Shown one piece after another: positions 30,954 to 41,258 of a DNA stretch of 64,000 nucleotides. The notes under the pieces were generated by a model. It was not told where the DNA came from and searched no databases. It saw only the letters and a program-made list of their open reading frames with translations. The position numbers were made by a program, and so were the translations under genes. The stretch comes from Mycocentrospora acerina (lineage: Eukaryota; Ascomycota; Dothideomycetes; Pleosporales): NCBI GenBank assembly GCA_022701365.1, contig JAKUHH010000035.1:62001-126000 (forward strand), in the 5' to 3' direction. Numbering within the stretch: the first letter of the stretch is position 1; each line of letters opens with the position of its first letter.

Positions 30954-32903
30954 ATGCCACGCTGCCCCTCGGCCAAGCGCGTCACGGCCTCCCTGCTGCT
31001 GTCGTTCCTCGCCGTGAGCACCGCCGTCGACCTGCCCATCCTCGCGCCGCCCTCGCCACCGCTCCCACTGCCGCCATCCACAGCCCCTCCTGCCCCTCCT
31101 GCCCACGCTGACCGCGACTTCACCCTGCGCCACGTCTTCCACCATGGCATCCACAAATACCCGCACCTGCACCGTCGCCTCGATGTTCCCAGCACCGCCG
31201 TCGTCTGGATGGCCGAGGATGACCATGATGGCCAGGACGACGACAACATCAACAATAACAACAACAACCGCCAGCCCGTCCCCCGCCTGCGCGTCAAGGC
31301 CCAGCCCATGAGCATCCAGCGCCTCGCCGACCGCTCCAGGCCCACCATCAACGGCATCCTCGACTGGGGGAGAACAACGGGGAAGCCCCTCCAGCTGCCC
31401 GACGACGACTGGACCATGGACCAAATCACCGGGCCCAACATCACCGACCGCGAGACCGTCCTGAGCTTCGCCCGCATGGCCTCCAACGCCTACATCCTCG
31501 AGCCCGGCACCGAGGACTGGTACGACATTGGCAGCGGCTTCAACTACACCGAGGACTTTGGCTGGCAGTCGGACGGCCTGCGCGGCCACATCTTTGCCGA
31601 CACGGAGAACCAGACGGTCGTCATTGGCCTCAAGGGCACCTCACCTGCCATGTTTGATGGCTCCGACACCACCACAAACGACAAGATCAACGACAACCTC
31701 TTCTTCAGCTGCTGCTGCGGCCAGGGCGGCCAGTTTCTCTGGCGCCAGGTCTGCGACTGCCAGACCTCGGCCTACACCTGCAACTCCACCTGCCTCGTCA
31801 CCGCCCTGCGCGAGAAGAACCGCTACTACTACGCCGCCCAGGACCTCTACCACAACGCCACCGCCCTCTACCCCAATGCTGAAATCTGGATGGCCGGCCA
31901 CTCCCTGGGCGGCTCCGTTTCCTCGTTTATATCCCTGACCTACGGACACCCTGCAGTCACCTTTGAAGCCGTCCCCGACGCCATGCCAGCCTCCCGTTTA
32001 GGTCTTCCCATCCCGCCTGGCCACCAGATTGGCTCACTCCAGCAACGCAACTTTACCGGCGGCTTCCACTTTGGCCATACCGCCGATCCCATCTACATGG
32101 GCGAGTGCAACAAAGCCACCAGTGTGTGTACAATCGGTGGATACGCCATGCAGAGTATTTGCCATACAGGTCAGAAGTGTGTATACGACACCGTCAAGGA
32201 CCTCGGCTGGCGCGTCGGCATTGGTACCCACAAAATCTCAGAAGTCATTCGGGACGTCATTTCAAAGTATGATGATGTCGCCAAATGCGAGCCCTACTAC
32301 GACTGCACCGACTGTTTTACTTGGGACTACTTTGAGAGTAATGGCACCGAGACAACCACTACTGCAACTTCCAAGAAGCACTCGTCAACATCCACCTCTA
32401 CCTACACACGCACTGAGACGTGCAAAACCCCTGGATGGTGGGGTTGTCTGGATGAATCCACCACCGCCGCAACGCACACCAAGCCGCCTGCAACCACCAC
32501 CACTACTCACTCTACAACCTCGATATCAACCTGCAAAACCCCTGGCTGGTTCGGATGCAAGGACGAAGACGAAACAACGACTGCAATCTCCACCACTACC
32601 TCCGCCGCCCCAGCTCCCACAATCACAACTACCTTCTCTTCGCCCACACGCACCACCACCACCACCTCATCATCTACTTCATCCTGCAAATACCCAGGCT
32701 GGTTTGGTGGCTGTCTCGATGGCAACGAACCTCCATTCGAACCTCCAGCCAAAACTCACAACACAACACCCACTCCAACGTCATCCACCACAACCTGCAC
32801 CGATGAGGGTTGGTTTGGTTTAATTTGCTACGACAAGTCCAAGAAAAACTCCCATTCTAGTGGTAGTCGGAGCGCGCATGTCACAGAGAGGGTGGAAGTA
32901 TAA
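30954..32903 (+). CDS. ATG15: Atg15, autophagic body phospholipase (class 3 lipase)
   Basis: 649 residues, no intron. Residues 7-25 form a hydrophobic signal-anchor (VTASLLLSFLAVSTAV), as in Atg15, a type II membrane protein sent to the vacuole through multivesicular bodies. The lipase domain has VVIGLKGTSPAMFDG, a Cys-rich loop (LFFSCCCGQGGQFLW, VCDCQTSAYTCNSTC), the nucleophile elbow WMAGHSLGGSVSSF with Ser at about 317, and HFGHTADPIYMGECN with the Asp and later the GIGTHKI His region. It breaks down autophagic-body membranes in the vacuole. The Thr/Ser-rich C-terminus (about 470-649) has four CxxPGWxG-type modules. I chose 30954; an in-frame ATG at 30894 would add 20 residues translated from the pentanucleotide repeat, which is unlikely. 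Confidence 0.95.
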   Translation: MPRCPSAKRVTASLLLSFLAVSTAVDLPILAPPSPPLPLPPSTAPPAPPAHADRDFTLRHVFHHGIHKYPHLHRRLDVPSTAVVWMAEDDHDGQDDDNINNNNNNRQPVPRLRVKAQPMSIQRLADRSRPTINGILDWGRTTGKPLQLPDDDWTMDQITGPNITDRETVLSFARMASNAYILEPGTEDWYDIGSGFNYTEDFGWQSDGLRGHIFADTENQTVVIGLKGTSPAMFDGSDTTTNDKINDNLFFSCCCGQGGQFLWRQVCDCQTSAYTCNSTCLVTALREKNRYYYAAQDLYHNATALYPNAEIWMAGHSLGGSVSSFISLTYGHPAVTFEAVPDAMPASRLGLPIPPGHQIGSLQQRNFTGGFHFGHTADPIYMGECNKATSVCTIGGYAMQSICHTGQKCVYDTVKDLGWRVGIGTHKISEVIRDVISKYDDVAKCEPYYDCTDCFTWDYFESNGTETTTTATSKKHSSTSTSTYTRTETCKTPGWWGCLDESTTAATHTKPPATTTTTHSTTSISTCKTPGWFGCKDEDETTTAISTTTSAAPAPTITTTFSSPTRTTTTTSSSTSSCKYPGWFGGCLDGNEPPFEPPAKTHNTTPTPTSSTTTCTDEGWFGLICYDKSKKNSHSSGSRSAHVTERVEV

Positions 32904-33687
32904 CCTTGTTCATGTGTCTACACTCTTTGAAATTGTGCATGTTAAGAGTTTGGACAGACGGATGACTACTATGGAATGGAATTGAATGTATCACGTTTTT
33001 AATGCGTTTAATGTATATATATGAAAGTAATGGCGTCGAGGAGATTCTAGTTTTAGCAAACCTTTAAATTTTTAATCAATTTTACCAACAAATGAATTAT
33101 TTTACCTGACTTGCTTTTTTTAAGTCTACAATGTGGATAGAATCAAATCAATTTCAATCCGTCTCTTGAGAAAGTGAAGGAGTGCAGGATTATAAGTCAA
33201 TTTCTGGGAGGTGTTAAATCTATACTGTTGGTCCAGGAGACTAAACATTGGTATTTGGTCATGGTGGTGGTGGTGGGTGGGTGGACAAGTAGGTAGGTAG
33301 GTAGGTAGGTAGTCAGATGAGTGTTGTGCTGGTAAATAATTCTCACCACACTTGTACGTGTTTGCACTTGGTGTGGAAAGTAGTGTTTCTATTCTATTAA
33401 ATTGAATTGAATTGAAGAGTGTTACGTATGTAAGTTAATTACTTTTACTTTTCCTTAATTAATTCTAAAATTAACAAGATGAATTATAAGTTTAGACTGG
33501 GTAATCAGGATGGAAAAAGGGAAAAGTGTTGATGTGTTTGTCTGAAAAAGATCAGAAATTTATGGTTAGTTGCCTACGTTTTAGATTTATAGATTTCGCT
33601 TCATTTACGGGACTCAATCTCTATTGGGGAAGGGGGGGTGTGTGTGTGTGTGTGTGCTTTGTTGTTGTAGTGGGGGTGGTTGTAGTG

Positions 33688-33718
<31 letters not shown>

Positions 33719-35407
33719 AGATAACAAGAAAGACAATTTCTTACATGTAATACAAGTGAAAATTAGACAAATTCAAATCAACAAGAGTGTGTGCAATCCT
33801 TGCATCTTGTGCTTTTCAATGTCTGCGCCATCGTTGTATTGATTGCTGTGGTTCATGCTATGCCTTTTCTATCATCAGAGTCGCTGCATTAACAGTGTTT
33901 GTGTGCGATTTTGCTAGGCTCACTCAATCAACGTGTTAATACGATCAAAGTTGAATTCTGCGGTCATGTCTCTATTGCTGAGAGATTTGAAGGAGACTGT
34001 CAGGCTGGTTTACGAGTACGTTGACGTATGTTGACATTAGTTTGTATGCATCGAGTGTTTGTGGAATAGTGACTGAATGAAGATTTGTAAAATGAGAAAG
34101 GATGGTAATTATAGGTACATGTCCTGCGGTCACTTGACCTTGGTGCTAGTCTTCAACAAAGTCGGGCTGTGCAGCTGTAATGTGCACGAGTGCGGGGTGA
34201 AGAGGAGAAGAGGGGTAAGCTGAGAGAGAGGCGCAATCCGGGAAGATTTGTTGTCGGTCTTGATTCTTTCCTTGGAATGGCCTTTGAGGCTGTGGAACAA
34301 GAAGCGCTGCAAGGCTAGGGTAGTGCAAAGCTTTACGTTCACCGTTTTTTTTTACACAGCTTGCTCTGATATGAGAGTGGCTATGTTATGATGTAGTGGT
34401 GTGAAATGAAGCCACGATATTTAAGGCTGCATTCTGGATCATACAAAGTTTCCGATTAGTGATAAGAAGAGACCTGTACAAAAGAAAGGTGTCTTTTGGT
34501 AAGGCTGAAAAGAGCTATTCACGCTCAGCCTTGTGCGATTTCGGGCCCATTTTCTAGCCGTGAAAAGCAATCATACAGCGGTGGTATGTGAAAAATTTGT
34601 GTTATGAACATCAATGGTAAATGGGTTTGTTTGTTATTGAAGAAAGTGTGAAGGAAGCCGTGTAGTACGCCGAGGCTGACAAGGCATTATTTTGTATTGT
34701 CGTACGGCATAGCCCCCGCTCTAGTTCCCACAGTCGCTAAAGAAGTGGCTCTGCATTACGCGGCTGCAGCGTGATCCCGTTCGACTTGGTTGCAAATGTA
34801 CGAAGTGGCGTTAGGCAACTGAGCCTTGGGGAATGAGAGCCGAGACATTCAGCCTCCTTTAGCTTGCTAATCTTGTATTCTAGCCAGCCTGCTGAACTTG
34901 GCATTTAACCATCTCTCTTTCGCTGGCTGAACTCAATTCTGTAACAGAGTATTGCCATCGCAAGGCAAATTTTTATTGAAACTTCACAAGAAATTGGTAA
35001 GTATCATCTCCACTTGTAGGCATACTTAGATATGTACCCTGTCGAGGAATATTAACAATGTGTTATGATTCATCGTTTGCTTGAGTAGAATGTGATAGGC
35101 CTTTCACAATATTATCCCTTAATTTTCTCAATGCTAAGCAACATGGCAATTCCTCCGTGTAGAGCCAAGACATATGCATAAAACTATTCGATATCTCTAT
35201 GCCTGCTAATGTCTTGCCCAGTTACTTTGATCAAACATTGTCATCCGAACTAACGTTTTCTCCGGCGATAGCTCGACTTCTCTACCAACAAGAGTAAGGA
35301 TCAAACTTCCGTCAAATTTTGTAATCATAGAGTCGTTGTCGGCTAATTCCAAGTTGTATAGCGTCATAGTTTCCCATAGGAAACTTATCCTCAAGTCTTT
35401 TCTTCCG
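32904..35407. other. Intergenic between ATG15 and HET-ankyrin gene
   Basis: About 2.5 kb, AT-richer than the flanks. Repeats: GGT/GTAG near 33260-33312, (GT)n near 33638-33656 and (CTA)n near 33690-33719. A good 5' splice site (GTAAGTATC) at about 34997, after a pyrimidine-poor leader, hints at a 5' UTR intron of the HET gene. I see no supported ORF. Confidence 0.5.
33638..33719 (+). repeat. (GT)n and (CTA)n microsatellites
   Basis: A GT run (about 33638-33656) is followed at about 33690 by about ten CTA units. Confidence 0.9.
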
Positions 35408-38400
35408 ATGTCTGCAATGGATCATTTCAAATACAAAAAATTAGATCTTGAAGACTGTACGTTTCGACTCGTCCGGCTTTGCCGTGGGAAATATTCACCT
35501 ATAGAAATCGAGTTGTTTGATGCGAATTTTCGTGAAATCTTGGAATACGAGGCGTTGTCATACACATGGGGAAGTACGGATAAGCCTCATGTAATAGGGA
35601 TCAACGGGAGGTCAGCGTCAGTCACAACAAACCTACTGCAGGCATTACAGCACTTGCGCCACCCTAGTGAAGACCGGTACTTGTGGATTGACGCGATCTG
35701 CATCGATCAGAGTGATACAAAAGAGAAGAAACATCAGGTGAATCAGATGGGAACTGTCTATGCAAGAGCTGAGCGAGTCATTGTATGGTTAGGCCAAGCT
35801 ACCCCGGAGACAGATCTAGCATTTCGTCACATCCACCAATTGGAGAAAGTGGCAATTGGGCATGCATACAGTAATTGGGAAGCCTCAGATGAACGGTGGA
35901 AGAATCTCTGGTCCACTGCACAATCTCTGCTAGATGATGAGTGTACGGATTCGAAACTTCGGCTAGACGAGGGTCTTGTGTATCTCTTAAAACAATCCTG
36001 GTTCAAGAGGGTTTGGATTATCCAAGAAATTGCCAACGCACGATCGGCCAGAATTATGTGTGGCACCGAGTCGGTCTCAGCTCGCTTTTTTGCAATTTTT
36101 CCATCTTTGCTTCATATAACACCAGACCCACATTGCCAGGCCATATTAGATGTAATGCCAGGTCCTGCCCGAAAACACTCCTGGTGGTCTCAAACCCCCG
36201 ATCTTTTTACATTATTGCTCAAATTCCAATTGAGTGAGGCAACTGACCCTAGAGACCATGTTTACGCCTTACTCGGCATAGCATCAGACATACGGGGTAC
36301 TGATATCCTGGTGCCAAACTATGAGAAATCCATAGGGCAGGTTGTCCGTGATGCTATTGCATTCATACTCCAGCTCCAGGGCCTCGAAGATTCATTGCCC
36401 GAATGGACACTATCGGCATTCTTGGAGGACTGGGATCAATTGAGCACAGCAGTCTTCAATTGGGCAGTAGAAAATGGAAGTGCATTGGTAGCTGACCAAC
36501 TGCGCAAAACGAATAGGGCCGATATAAAGTTAGAAGATGACAATGGTCAGGCGCTTCTCTTTTTTGCGGCATACAATGGACAAGCTAAAGAAGTGGAGTT
36601 TTTGCTTAATGCAGGGAAGGCCGACGTAGATGCAGAAGACCGGCATGGACGGACGCCGCTATCACGGGCGGCAGAGGATGGGAGCAAGACAGCAGTTTCG
36701 TTACTACTCAACCCGGGCAAGGCCAATGTGGATGTAGAAGTAGGTTATGCAAAACAGACGCCGCTGTTATTAGCAGTTAAGAACGGACATGCTGAAGTAG
36801 CTGAACTATTATTGAGTAAAGGCAAGGCCAATGCCGATGCAAAGGATTGGTGTAGAAGAACGCCGCTATCATGGGCAGCAGAAAAAGGGAATAAGGCAGT
36901 AGTTGAATTGCTACTTAGTACAGGCGAGGTCGACGTAGACGCAGTAGGGGAGAATGGAGAGACACCACTATCATGGGCATCAAAGAACGGACATAAGACA
37001 GTAGCTGAGCTGCTACTCAACACAGACAAGGTCAATGTAAACGCAGTAGGAAAAAATGGACAAACGCCACTAGCGCTAGCAGCACAGAACGGACATGAGA
37101 CAGTAGTCAAGCTGCTACTTAACGAAAGCAAGACTAATATTGACGCCAAGGATTTGCGTAGTCAGACACCGCTGTTATTAGCAGCAAAGAATGGACATAA
37201 GGAGGTAGTTAAGTTACTGCTTAAAACAGGCAAAGTCAAGGTAGATGCAGCAGATTCGAGTGGACAAACGCCGCTATCATTGGCAGCACAGAATGGACAC
37301 GAGGCAGTAGTCGAATTGCTACTCAACACAGGCAAGGCTGACGTAAATGTATTGGTAGGTCTTATTAGAAAGACACCGTTAGTATTAGCAGTCGAGAATG
37401 GACATGTGGAGGTAGTCAGGATGTTACTCAGCACAAGCAAGGTTAACGTAGACGTAAAAATCGGTAATTCGGGACAGACGCTGCTTTCACAAGCAGCAGA
37501 GAATGGAAACAAGATGATGGTAGAACTGCTACTTAACACAAGAAAGGTCAACGTAGGGGCAGAAAAAGGTTTTGAAAGACAGACGCCATTTTTATTAGCA
37601 GCAAAGAATGGGCATAAGGAGGTGGTCAGGATGCTATTGGACACAGGCAAAGTCAATGCAGATGCAGCAGATTGGAATAGACAGACGCCTCTATCATTAG
37701 CAGCACAGAATGGACACGAGGCAGTAGTCGAGCTACTGCTCAACACAGGCAAGGTCAACGTAGATGTAAAAACAGGCTGCTATGAAGAACAGACGCCGTT
37801 GTTATTAGCAGCAAAGAATGGGCACGAGGCAGTAGTCAGGCTGCTACTCAATACAGGCAAAGTCAACGTAGATGCAGCAGATTGGAATGGACAGACGCCT
37901 CTATCATTGGCAGCAAAAAATGGACACGAGACAGCAGTCGAGCTGCTACTCAACACAGGCAAGGTCAACGTAGATGTAAAAACAGGCTGCTATGAAGAAC
38001 AGACGCCGTTATTATCAGCAGCAAAGAATGGGCACGAGGCAGTAGTCAAGCTGCTACTCAACACAGGCAAAGTCAATGCAGATGCAGCGGATTGGAATGG
38101 ACAGACGCCTCTATCACTGGCAGCAAAGAATGGACACGAGGCAGTAGTCGAGCTGCTGCTCAACACAGGCAAGGTCAACGTAAATGTAAAAACAGGCCGC
38201 TATGAAGAACAGACGCCGTTGTTATTAGCAGCAAAGAATGGGCACGAGGCAGTAGTCAGGCTGCTACTTAATACAGGCAAAGTCAATGCAGATGCAGCAG
38301 ATTGGAATGGACAGACGTCTCTATCATTAGCATCGAAGAATGGACACGAGGCTGTAGTCGAACTGCTACTCAACACAGGCAAGGTTAATGTAGATAGAAA

Positions 38401-38413
38401 AGTAAGAGGCTAA
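35408..38413 (+). CDS. HET-domain protein with C-terminal ankyrin array
   Basis: Intronless, 1001 residues. The N-terminus carries the heterokaryon-incompatibility (HET) domain: FRLVRLCRG, LEYEALSYTWGS, LWIDAICIDQSD, HQVNQMGTVYARAERVIVWLG and, later, RVWIIQEI and ATDPRDHVYALLGIA. From about residue 378 to the end there are 18 ankyrin repeats of 34-36 residues with the consensus GQTPLSLAAKNGHEAVVELL and LNTGKVNVD. The last ones alternate two linker types (DAADWNG and DVKTGCYEE) and form 70-residue supra-repeats. HET proteins trigger cell death on non-self recognition or xenorecognition, with repeats as the sensing surface; no NACHT/NB-ARC domain is present here. Start 35408 (MSAMDHFKY) is chosen over 35336, because HET proteins usually start just before the FxYKxLDL segment; 35417 is an alternative. 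Confidence 0.92.
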   Translation: MSAMDHFKYKKLDLEDCTFRLVRLCRGKYSPIEIELFDANFREILEYEALSYTWGSTDKPHVIGINGRSASVTTNLLQALQHLRHPSEDRYLWIDAICIDQSDTKEKKHQVNQMGTVYARAERVIVWLGQATPETDLAFRHIHQLEKVAIGHAYSNWEASDERWKNLWSTAQSLLDDECTDSKLRLDEGLVYLLKQSWFKRVWIIQEIANARSARIMCGTESVSARFFAIFPSLLHITPDPHCQAILDVMPGPARKHSWWSQTPDLFTLLLKFQLSEATDPRDHVYALLGIASDIRGTDILVPNYEKSIGQVVRDAIAFILQLQGLEDSLPEWTLSAFLEDWDQLSTAVFNWAVENGSALVADQLRKTNRADIKLEDDNGQALLFFAAYNGQAKEVEFLLNAGKADVDAEDRHGRTPLSRAAEDGSKTAVSLLLNPGKANVDVEVGYAKQTPLLLAVKNGHAEVAELLLSKGKANADAKDWCRRTPLSWAAEKGNKAVVELLLSTGEVDVDAVGENGETPLSWASKNGHKTVAELLLNTDKVNVNAVGKNGQTPLALAAQNGHETVVKLLLNESKTNIDAKDLRSQTPLLLAAKNGHKEVVKLLLKTGKVKVDAADSSGQTPLSLAAQNGHEAVVELLLNTGKADVNVLVGLIRKTPLVLAVENGHVEVVRMLLSTSKVNVDVKIGNSGQTLLSQAAENGNKMMVELLLNTRKVNVGAEKGFERQTPFLLAAKNGHKEVVRMLLDTGKVNADAADWNRQTPLSLAAQNGHEAVVELLLNTGKVNVDVKTGCYEEQTPLLLAAKNGHEAVVRLLLNTGKVNVDAADWNGQTPLSLAAKNGHETAVELLLNTGKVNVDVKTGCYEEQTPLLSAAKNGHEAVVKLLLNTGKVNADAADWNGQTPLSLAAKNGHEAVVELLLNTGKVNVNVKTGRYEEQTPLLLAAKNGHEAVVRLLLNTGKVNADAADWNGQTSLSLASKNGHEAVVELLLNTGKVNVDRKVRG

Positions 38414-38430
38414 AAATAACAGACGCCGCT
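37371..38430 (+). repeat. 210-bp tandem supra-repeat coding two ankyrin repeats
   Basis: The string AGACNCCG at the start of alternate ankyrin repeats recurs at 37371, 37581, 37791, 38001, 38211 and 38421, exactly 210 bp apart. The three units from 37791 to 38420 are nearly identical at the DNA level, including synonymous positions. Units before 37791 keep the length but are more diverged, and the pair before them (37164) differs by one codon. Confidence 0.93.
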
Positions 38431-38602
38431 ATTATTAGCTGCAGAAAATGGACACGAGATGGCGGTTGAGCTGCTACTTAACATATACAAGGTTAGCGTA
38501 GATGCAGCTGATTGGGAAAGAGAGACGTCGCTATGACGGGCAGCAGGGAAATAATACTATGAGTTGGTAAAATTACTAGAGCTATTTAAGGACAGGACCT
38601 AA
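38414..38602 (+). pseudogene. Decayed in-frame continuation of the ankyrin array
   Basis: Directly after the stop at 38411-38413 the same frame continues as ankyrin sequence: QTPLLLAAENGHEMAVELLL, then VSVDAADWERETSL and, after two more stops, YYELVKLLELFKDRT before a TAA at 38600-38602. The phase with the 210-bp period is kept (unit start at 38421) and there is no frameshift. Four in-frame stops interrupt this stretch (38411, 38417, 38534 region and 38549 region). It looks like the former C-terminus of the HET-ankyrin protein, now untranslated. Confidence 0.8.
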
Positions 38603-39640
38603 AATTTCAAAGTTAGGCCTTAGATTTCTTAATACTCAGAAAAGACGTGGGTAAGTTCTAAGATAACTTTATCGTCGGAAAAGAACATACTTGCACCATT
38701 TGTAGTAGTGCAATCATTACAACTTTTCCGACTCCTTCCTCGGCCATAAGAATTTAGTTTTTAAGAGTTTCTCTGCCTACATGCTTGTAGAAATATGTTC
38801 AAAGAGCACGGAAAGTGCAGATGTAGATGAACCTCAAGATGTCATGAATGCGTCGCCCAGGGACAGTCCATTAATGTGATTCAAGAGCTAAAAGTTAATG
38901 TCATCTTGCTGGAGACTATGAGATTCCAGGTAAGGGTAGCGAAATGGGAAAACCGAATGATGGTAGCTAGACGAAAGTATAAGGGGAAGAGTATAAGATA
39001 TGATGCAATGCGTGTTTGACTGGTTCCTAAAGGTGGTTATAAAGCCACGTGTAAATAGATGGGGAGACAATACAAGGCCCAATGTGTGCAAATGTAGTAA
39101 ATCACTCTGTTAACGGACGCTGCGAATCTCCTTTTTGGTGTACGCGGGTAGCTAGGTTGATATTTTCAATTGTTGGCCAGGATTTCGTGGAGAATTTTAC
39201 ATCAACATTTCTGAAAGCTGCAAAATATCTCGTTATACACTCATCGGTTTTCCACATTAGTTAAGTATAATGCAAACAGAAGACTATATCAAAGACTATA
39301 GCATTGGTCTAGAGATGATCATGCAAACGATTGAACGAACTTGAGGTTGCCGCTTGACTGAGAGTAAATGCTAGGGGTCAATGGAGAAACACACATCAGA
39401 ATAAATTTGTAGAAAATTAGTGAACAATGTTACTGGTTGAGATATGGACGAGGTGATTATTCAACATTTCTATGAGCACACGCAAAATCTCTCGTCTTCA
39501 ATGGCCATGTTTCAAATGAACGTTGGAAAAACTCTTGGCATATTATTTGTAATGAAAATTTTGAATTTTAAAATCAAATCCTGGTCTACTTATTGAATCT
39601 GAGCAACCTGGACACCATCCATCAAGTAGTTAATGCCCAT
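38603..39640. other. Intergenic between convergent HET-ankyrin and SDR genes
   Basis: About 1 kb, AT-rich. Short open frames only; nothing recognisable. Confidence 0.5.
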
Positions 39641-40614
39641 CTACCATGGCAACTCCGCACCGTCATACTGGATGAACTTTCCGCGCGCATTCTCCATAGT
39701 TGCATTGTCGATCTATCCAATCGTTTGATTAGCCTCTAGTGTCTAGACTGTCAAAAAAACACCTGAAGCCAAATAAAAACGTACCACTTTCTGCATTGCC
39801 TGTGCACTCTTCTCCACTGAGATGATATGTTCCCACACATCAATACCCATCTCCTTCAGAGCGTCGAAGCCATTCTTTCCGATCTCAGACGATACCATAC
39901 TATTCAACACAACACAACACGATTAGTACTGTTCGTATACAAGAATGTGCAAGACACAGAGTTTGAACATTGTGAACTTACCCAGGATTCTGCGCCCATA
40001 CCAAGATTTCATCCTGCTCTAGCGCCAACCATTTGATCAAAAAGTTCGCAAATGCTTTACTCGCCCCGTATGCTGCGAGCGGTATGACAGTTTGCATCGT
40101 TGTGAGACTCCCGCCTGTACTAGAAATCAGTACAAACTTACCCTTACTCTCAGCCTTTGATTTGCGCAATAGCACGGCAACAGCTTGGAATAGCTCGAGA
40201 TTTCCCAAGGCGTTCACATCGATGAACTTCTGTAGCTCGGATGTGGCTACCTGAGCTAAGGGTGTGGTGAGCGTAGCCATTCCCGCGTTGGCGATGACAA
40301 TATCGAGAGCGGAGATGTTGTGGGTTGAGGAAAGGGAGGATATGCCAGTGTTAATTGATACGGTGCTTGCAATGTCGAGTTTAATGACAATGAGCCTAGA
40401 GCCAGGTGCTTTGGGTACGGAAGATAGGGATTGCGAGGTGGGGTCGGAGAGGTCGCGGACGGTGGCAATGACTGTGGTATTGGGTTTGGAGAGGTAGACA
40501 GTTACAAGGCCTTTGCCGATTCCTATAGTAGTGTGAGTGCAGAGAAGATACTAAAATGAAGATGAACATACCGCGGTTGGCTCCGGTGATGAGGATAGTG
40601 GTGGTAGAAGACAT
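39641..40614 (-). CDS. Short-chain dehydrogenase/reductase (SDR), four exons
   Basis: Exons on the minus strand: 40572-40614, 39982-40522, 39785-39899 and 39641-39712, giving 256 residues. Introns are 49, 82 and 72 bp; the junctions rebuild NRG|IGKGL, NPG|MVSSEIG and QKV|IDNATM. It has the classical SDR features: TGANRGIGKGL cofactor loop, LDIVIANAG, the catalytic Ser in LISSTGGS, and YGASK as Tyr-x-x-x-Lys. It belongs to the fungal group often named norsolorinic acid ketoreductase-like, NAD(P)H-dependent reductases found in secondary-metabolite and detoxification settings; the substrate cannot be told from sequence. Its upstream region shares a 10-bp motif with the divergent promoter of the next two genes, which suggests joint control with the NTF2-like protein and the Zn2Cys6 regulator. 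Confidence 0.9.
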
Positions 40615-41258
40615 GATGTGGATGAAAGGGTGTTGAGAATAAAAATATTTGAAGACTTGAGCTGTTGATGGGTGTATAGTTTGAAGTGAATAGTAGAAGA
40701 GATGATTGCCTTTAACTGACGGTACATGCCATATATATATATACATTCTGCCACGAAATTTAGCTCTCTCATGTAGGCAGTTACTCCCCGGTCGGAGAAT
40801 CAAATTTTGTCCGTTGATAACACGATTCATGGAAACTTAATTAAAATTCATCGATAAATATGGAGTTTACCTTGTTAGACTTATCCAATATGCATCGCTT
40901 CTCCACTTCTCTTATGTGCGTCGGGATCGCATTTCAAACTCCGCAGCCACTAGTCATATTATGGCTTGGAGAAAAAATTATCAAACAAACCTTATATTAC
41001 CGTTCTGTAGATGAAAGCATTATCATTAATGCTGAATCATTACTCACTCCGGTTAAGTTTTTCCCATGTCGACAGTGGAAATTTGGCATGCCTGGTTGTT
41101 TTGGTTACATGAAGTAAACTGTAGGAATTCACTCTAATGCATTTATCTTATGTGTCATTGTGGTAAGAAAGTATGAAAAATAGTAAGCGTGATAGTAGAT
41201 TTACTTTGAGAAGTTCAGTGAGTAGTAGGAGTAGTTCTAATTCTCCGCCAATATGATC
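40615..41258. promoter_or_regulatory. SDR upstream region with TGCGGAGTTT site
   Basis: 644 bp between the SDR start and the end of the NTF2-like gene. The exact 10-mer TGCGGAGTTT occurs on the minus strand at 40936-40945, 322 bp upstream of the SDR ATG, and a CCGGTCGGAG half-site pair lies near 40788-40797. A TATATATATA run at about 40731-40742 may be the SDR TATA region. The short open frame 40860-41117 plus is not supported. Confidence 0.5.

Noticed and set aside
34780..34830. tRNA-like stretch around GTTCGACTTGG
   Set aside because: No matching A box and no acceptor stem at the right distance; no other tRNA-like B box in the window passed either.
37162..38382. Series of 60-200 codon minus-strand frames spaced 210 bp apart
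   Set aside because: They are antisense shadows of the repeated ankyrin codons.
37371..38430. Regular direct repeats that could suggest a CRISPR-like array
   Set aside because: The whole 210-bp unit is repeated and coding, without unique spacers; it is an ankyrin array in a eukaryote.
40860..41117. 85-codon open frame between the SDR and NTF2-like genes
   Set aside because: No domain, and it overlaps the region holding the shared promoter motif.
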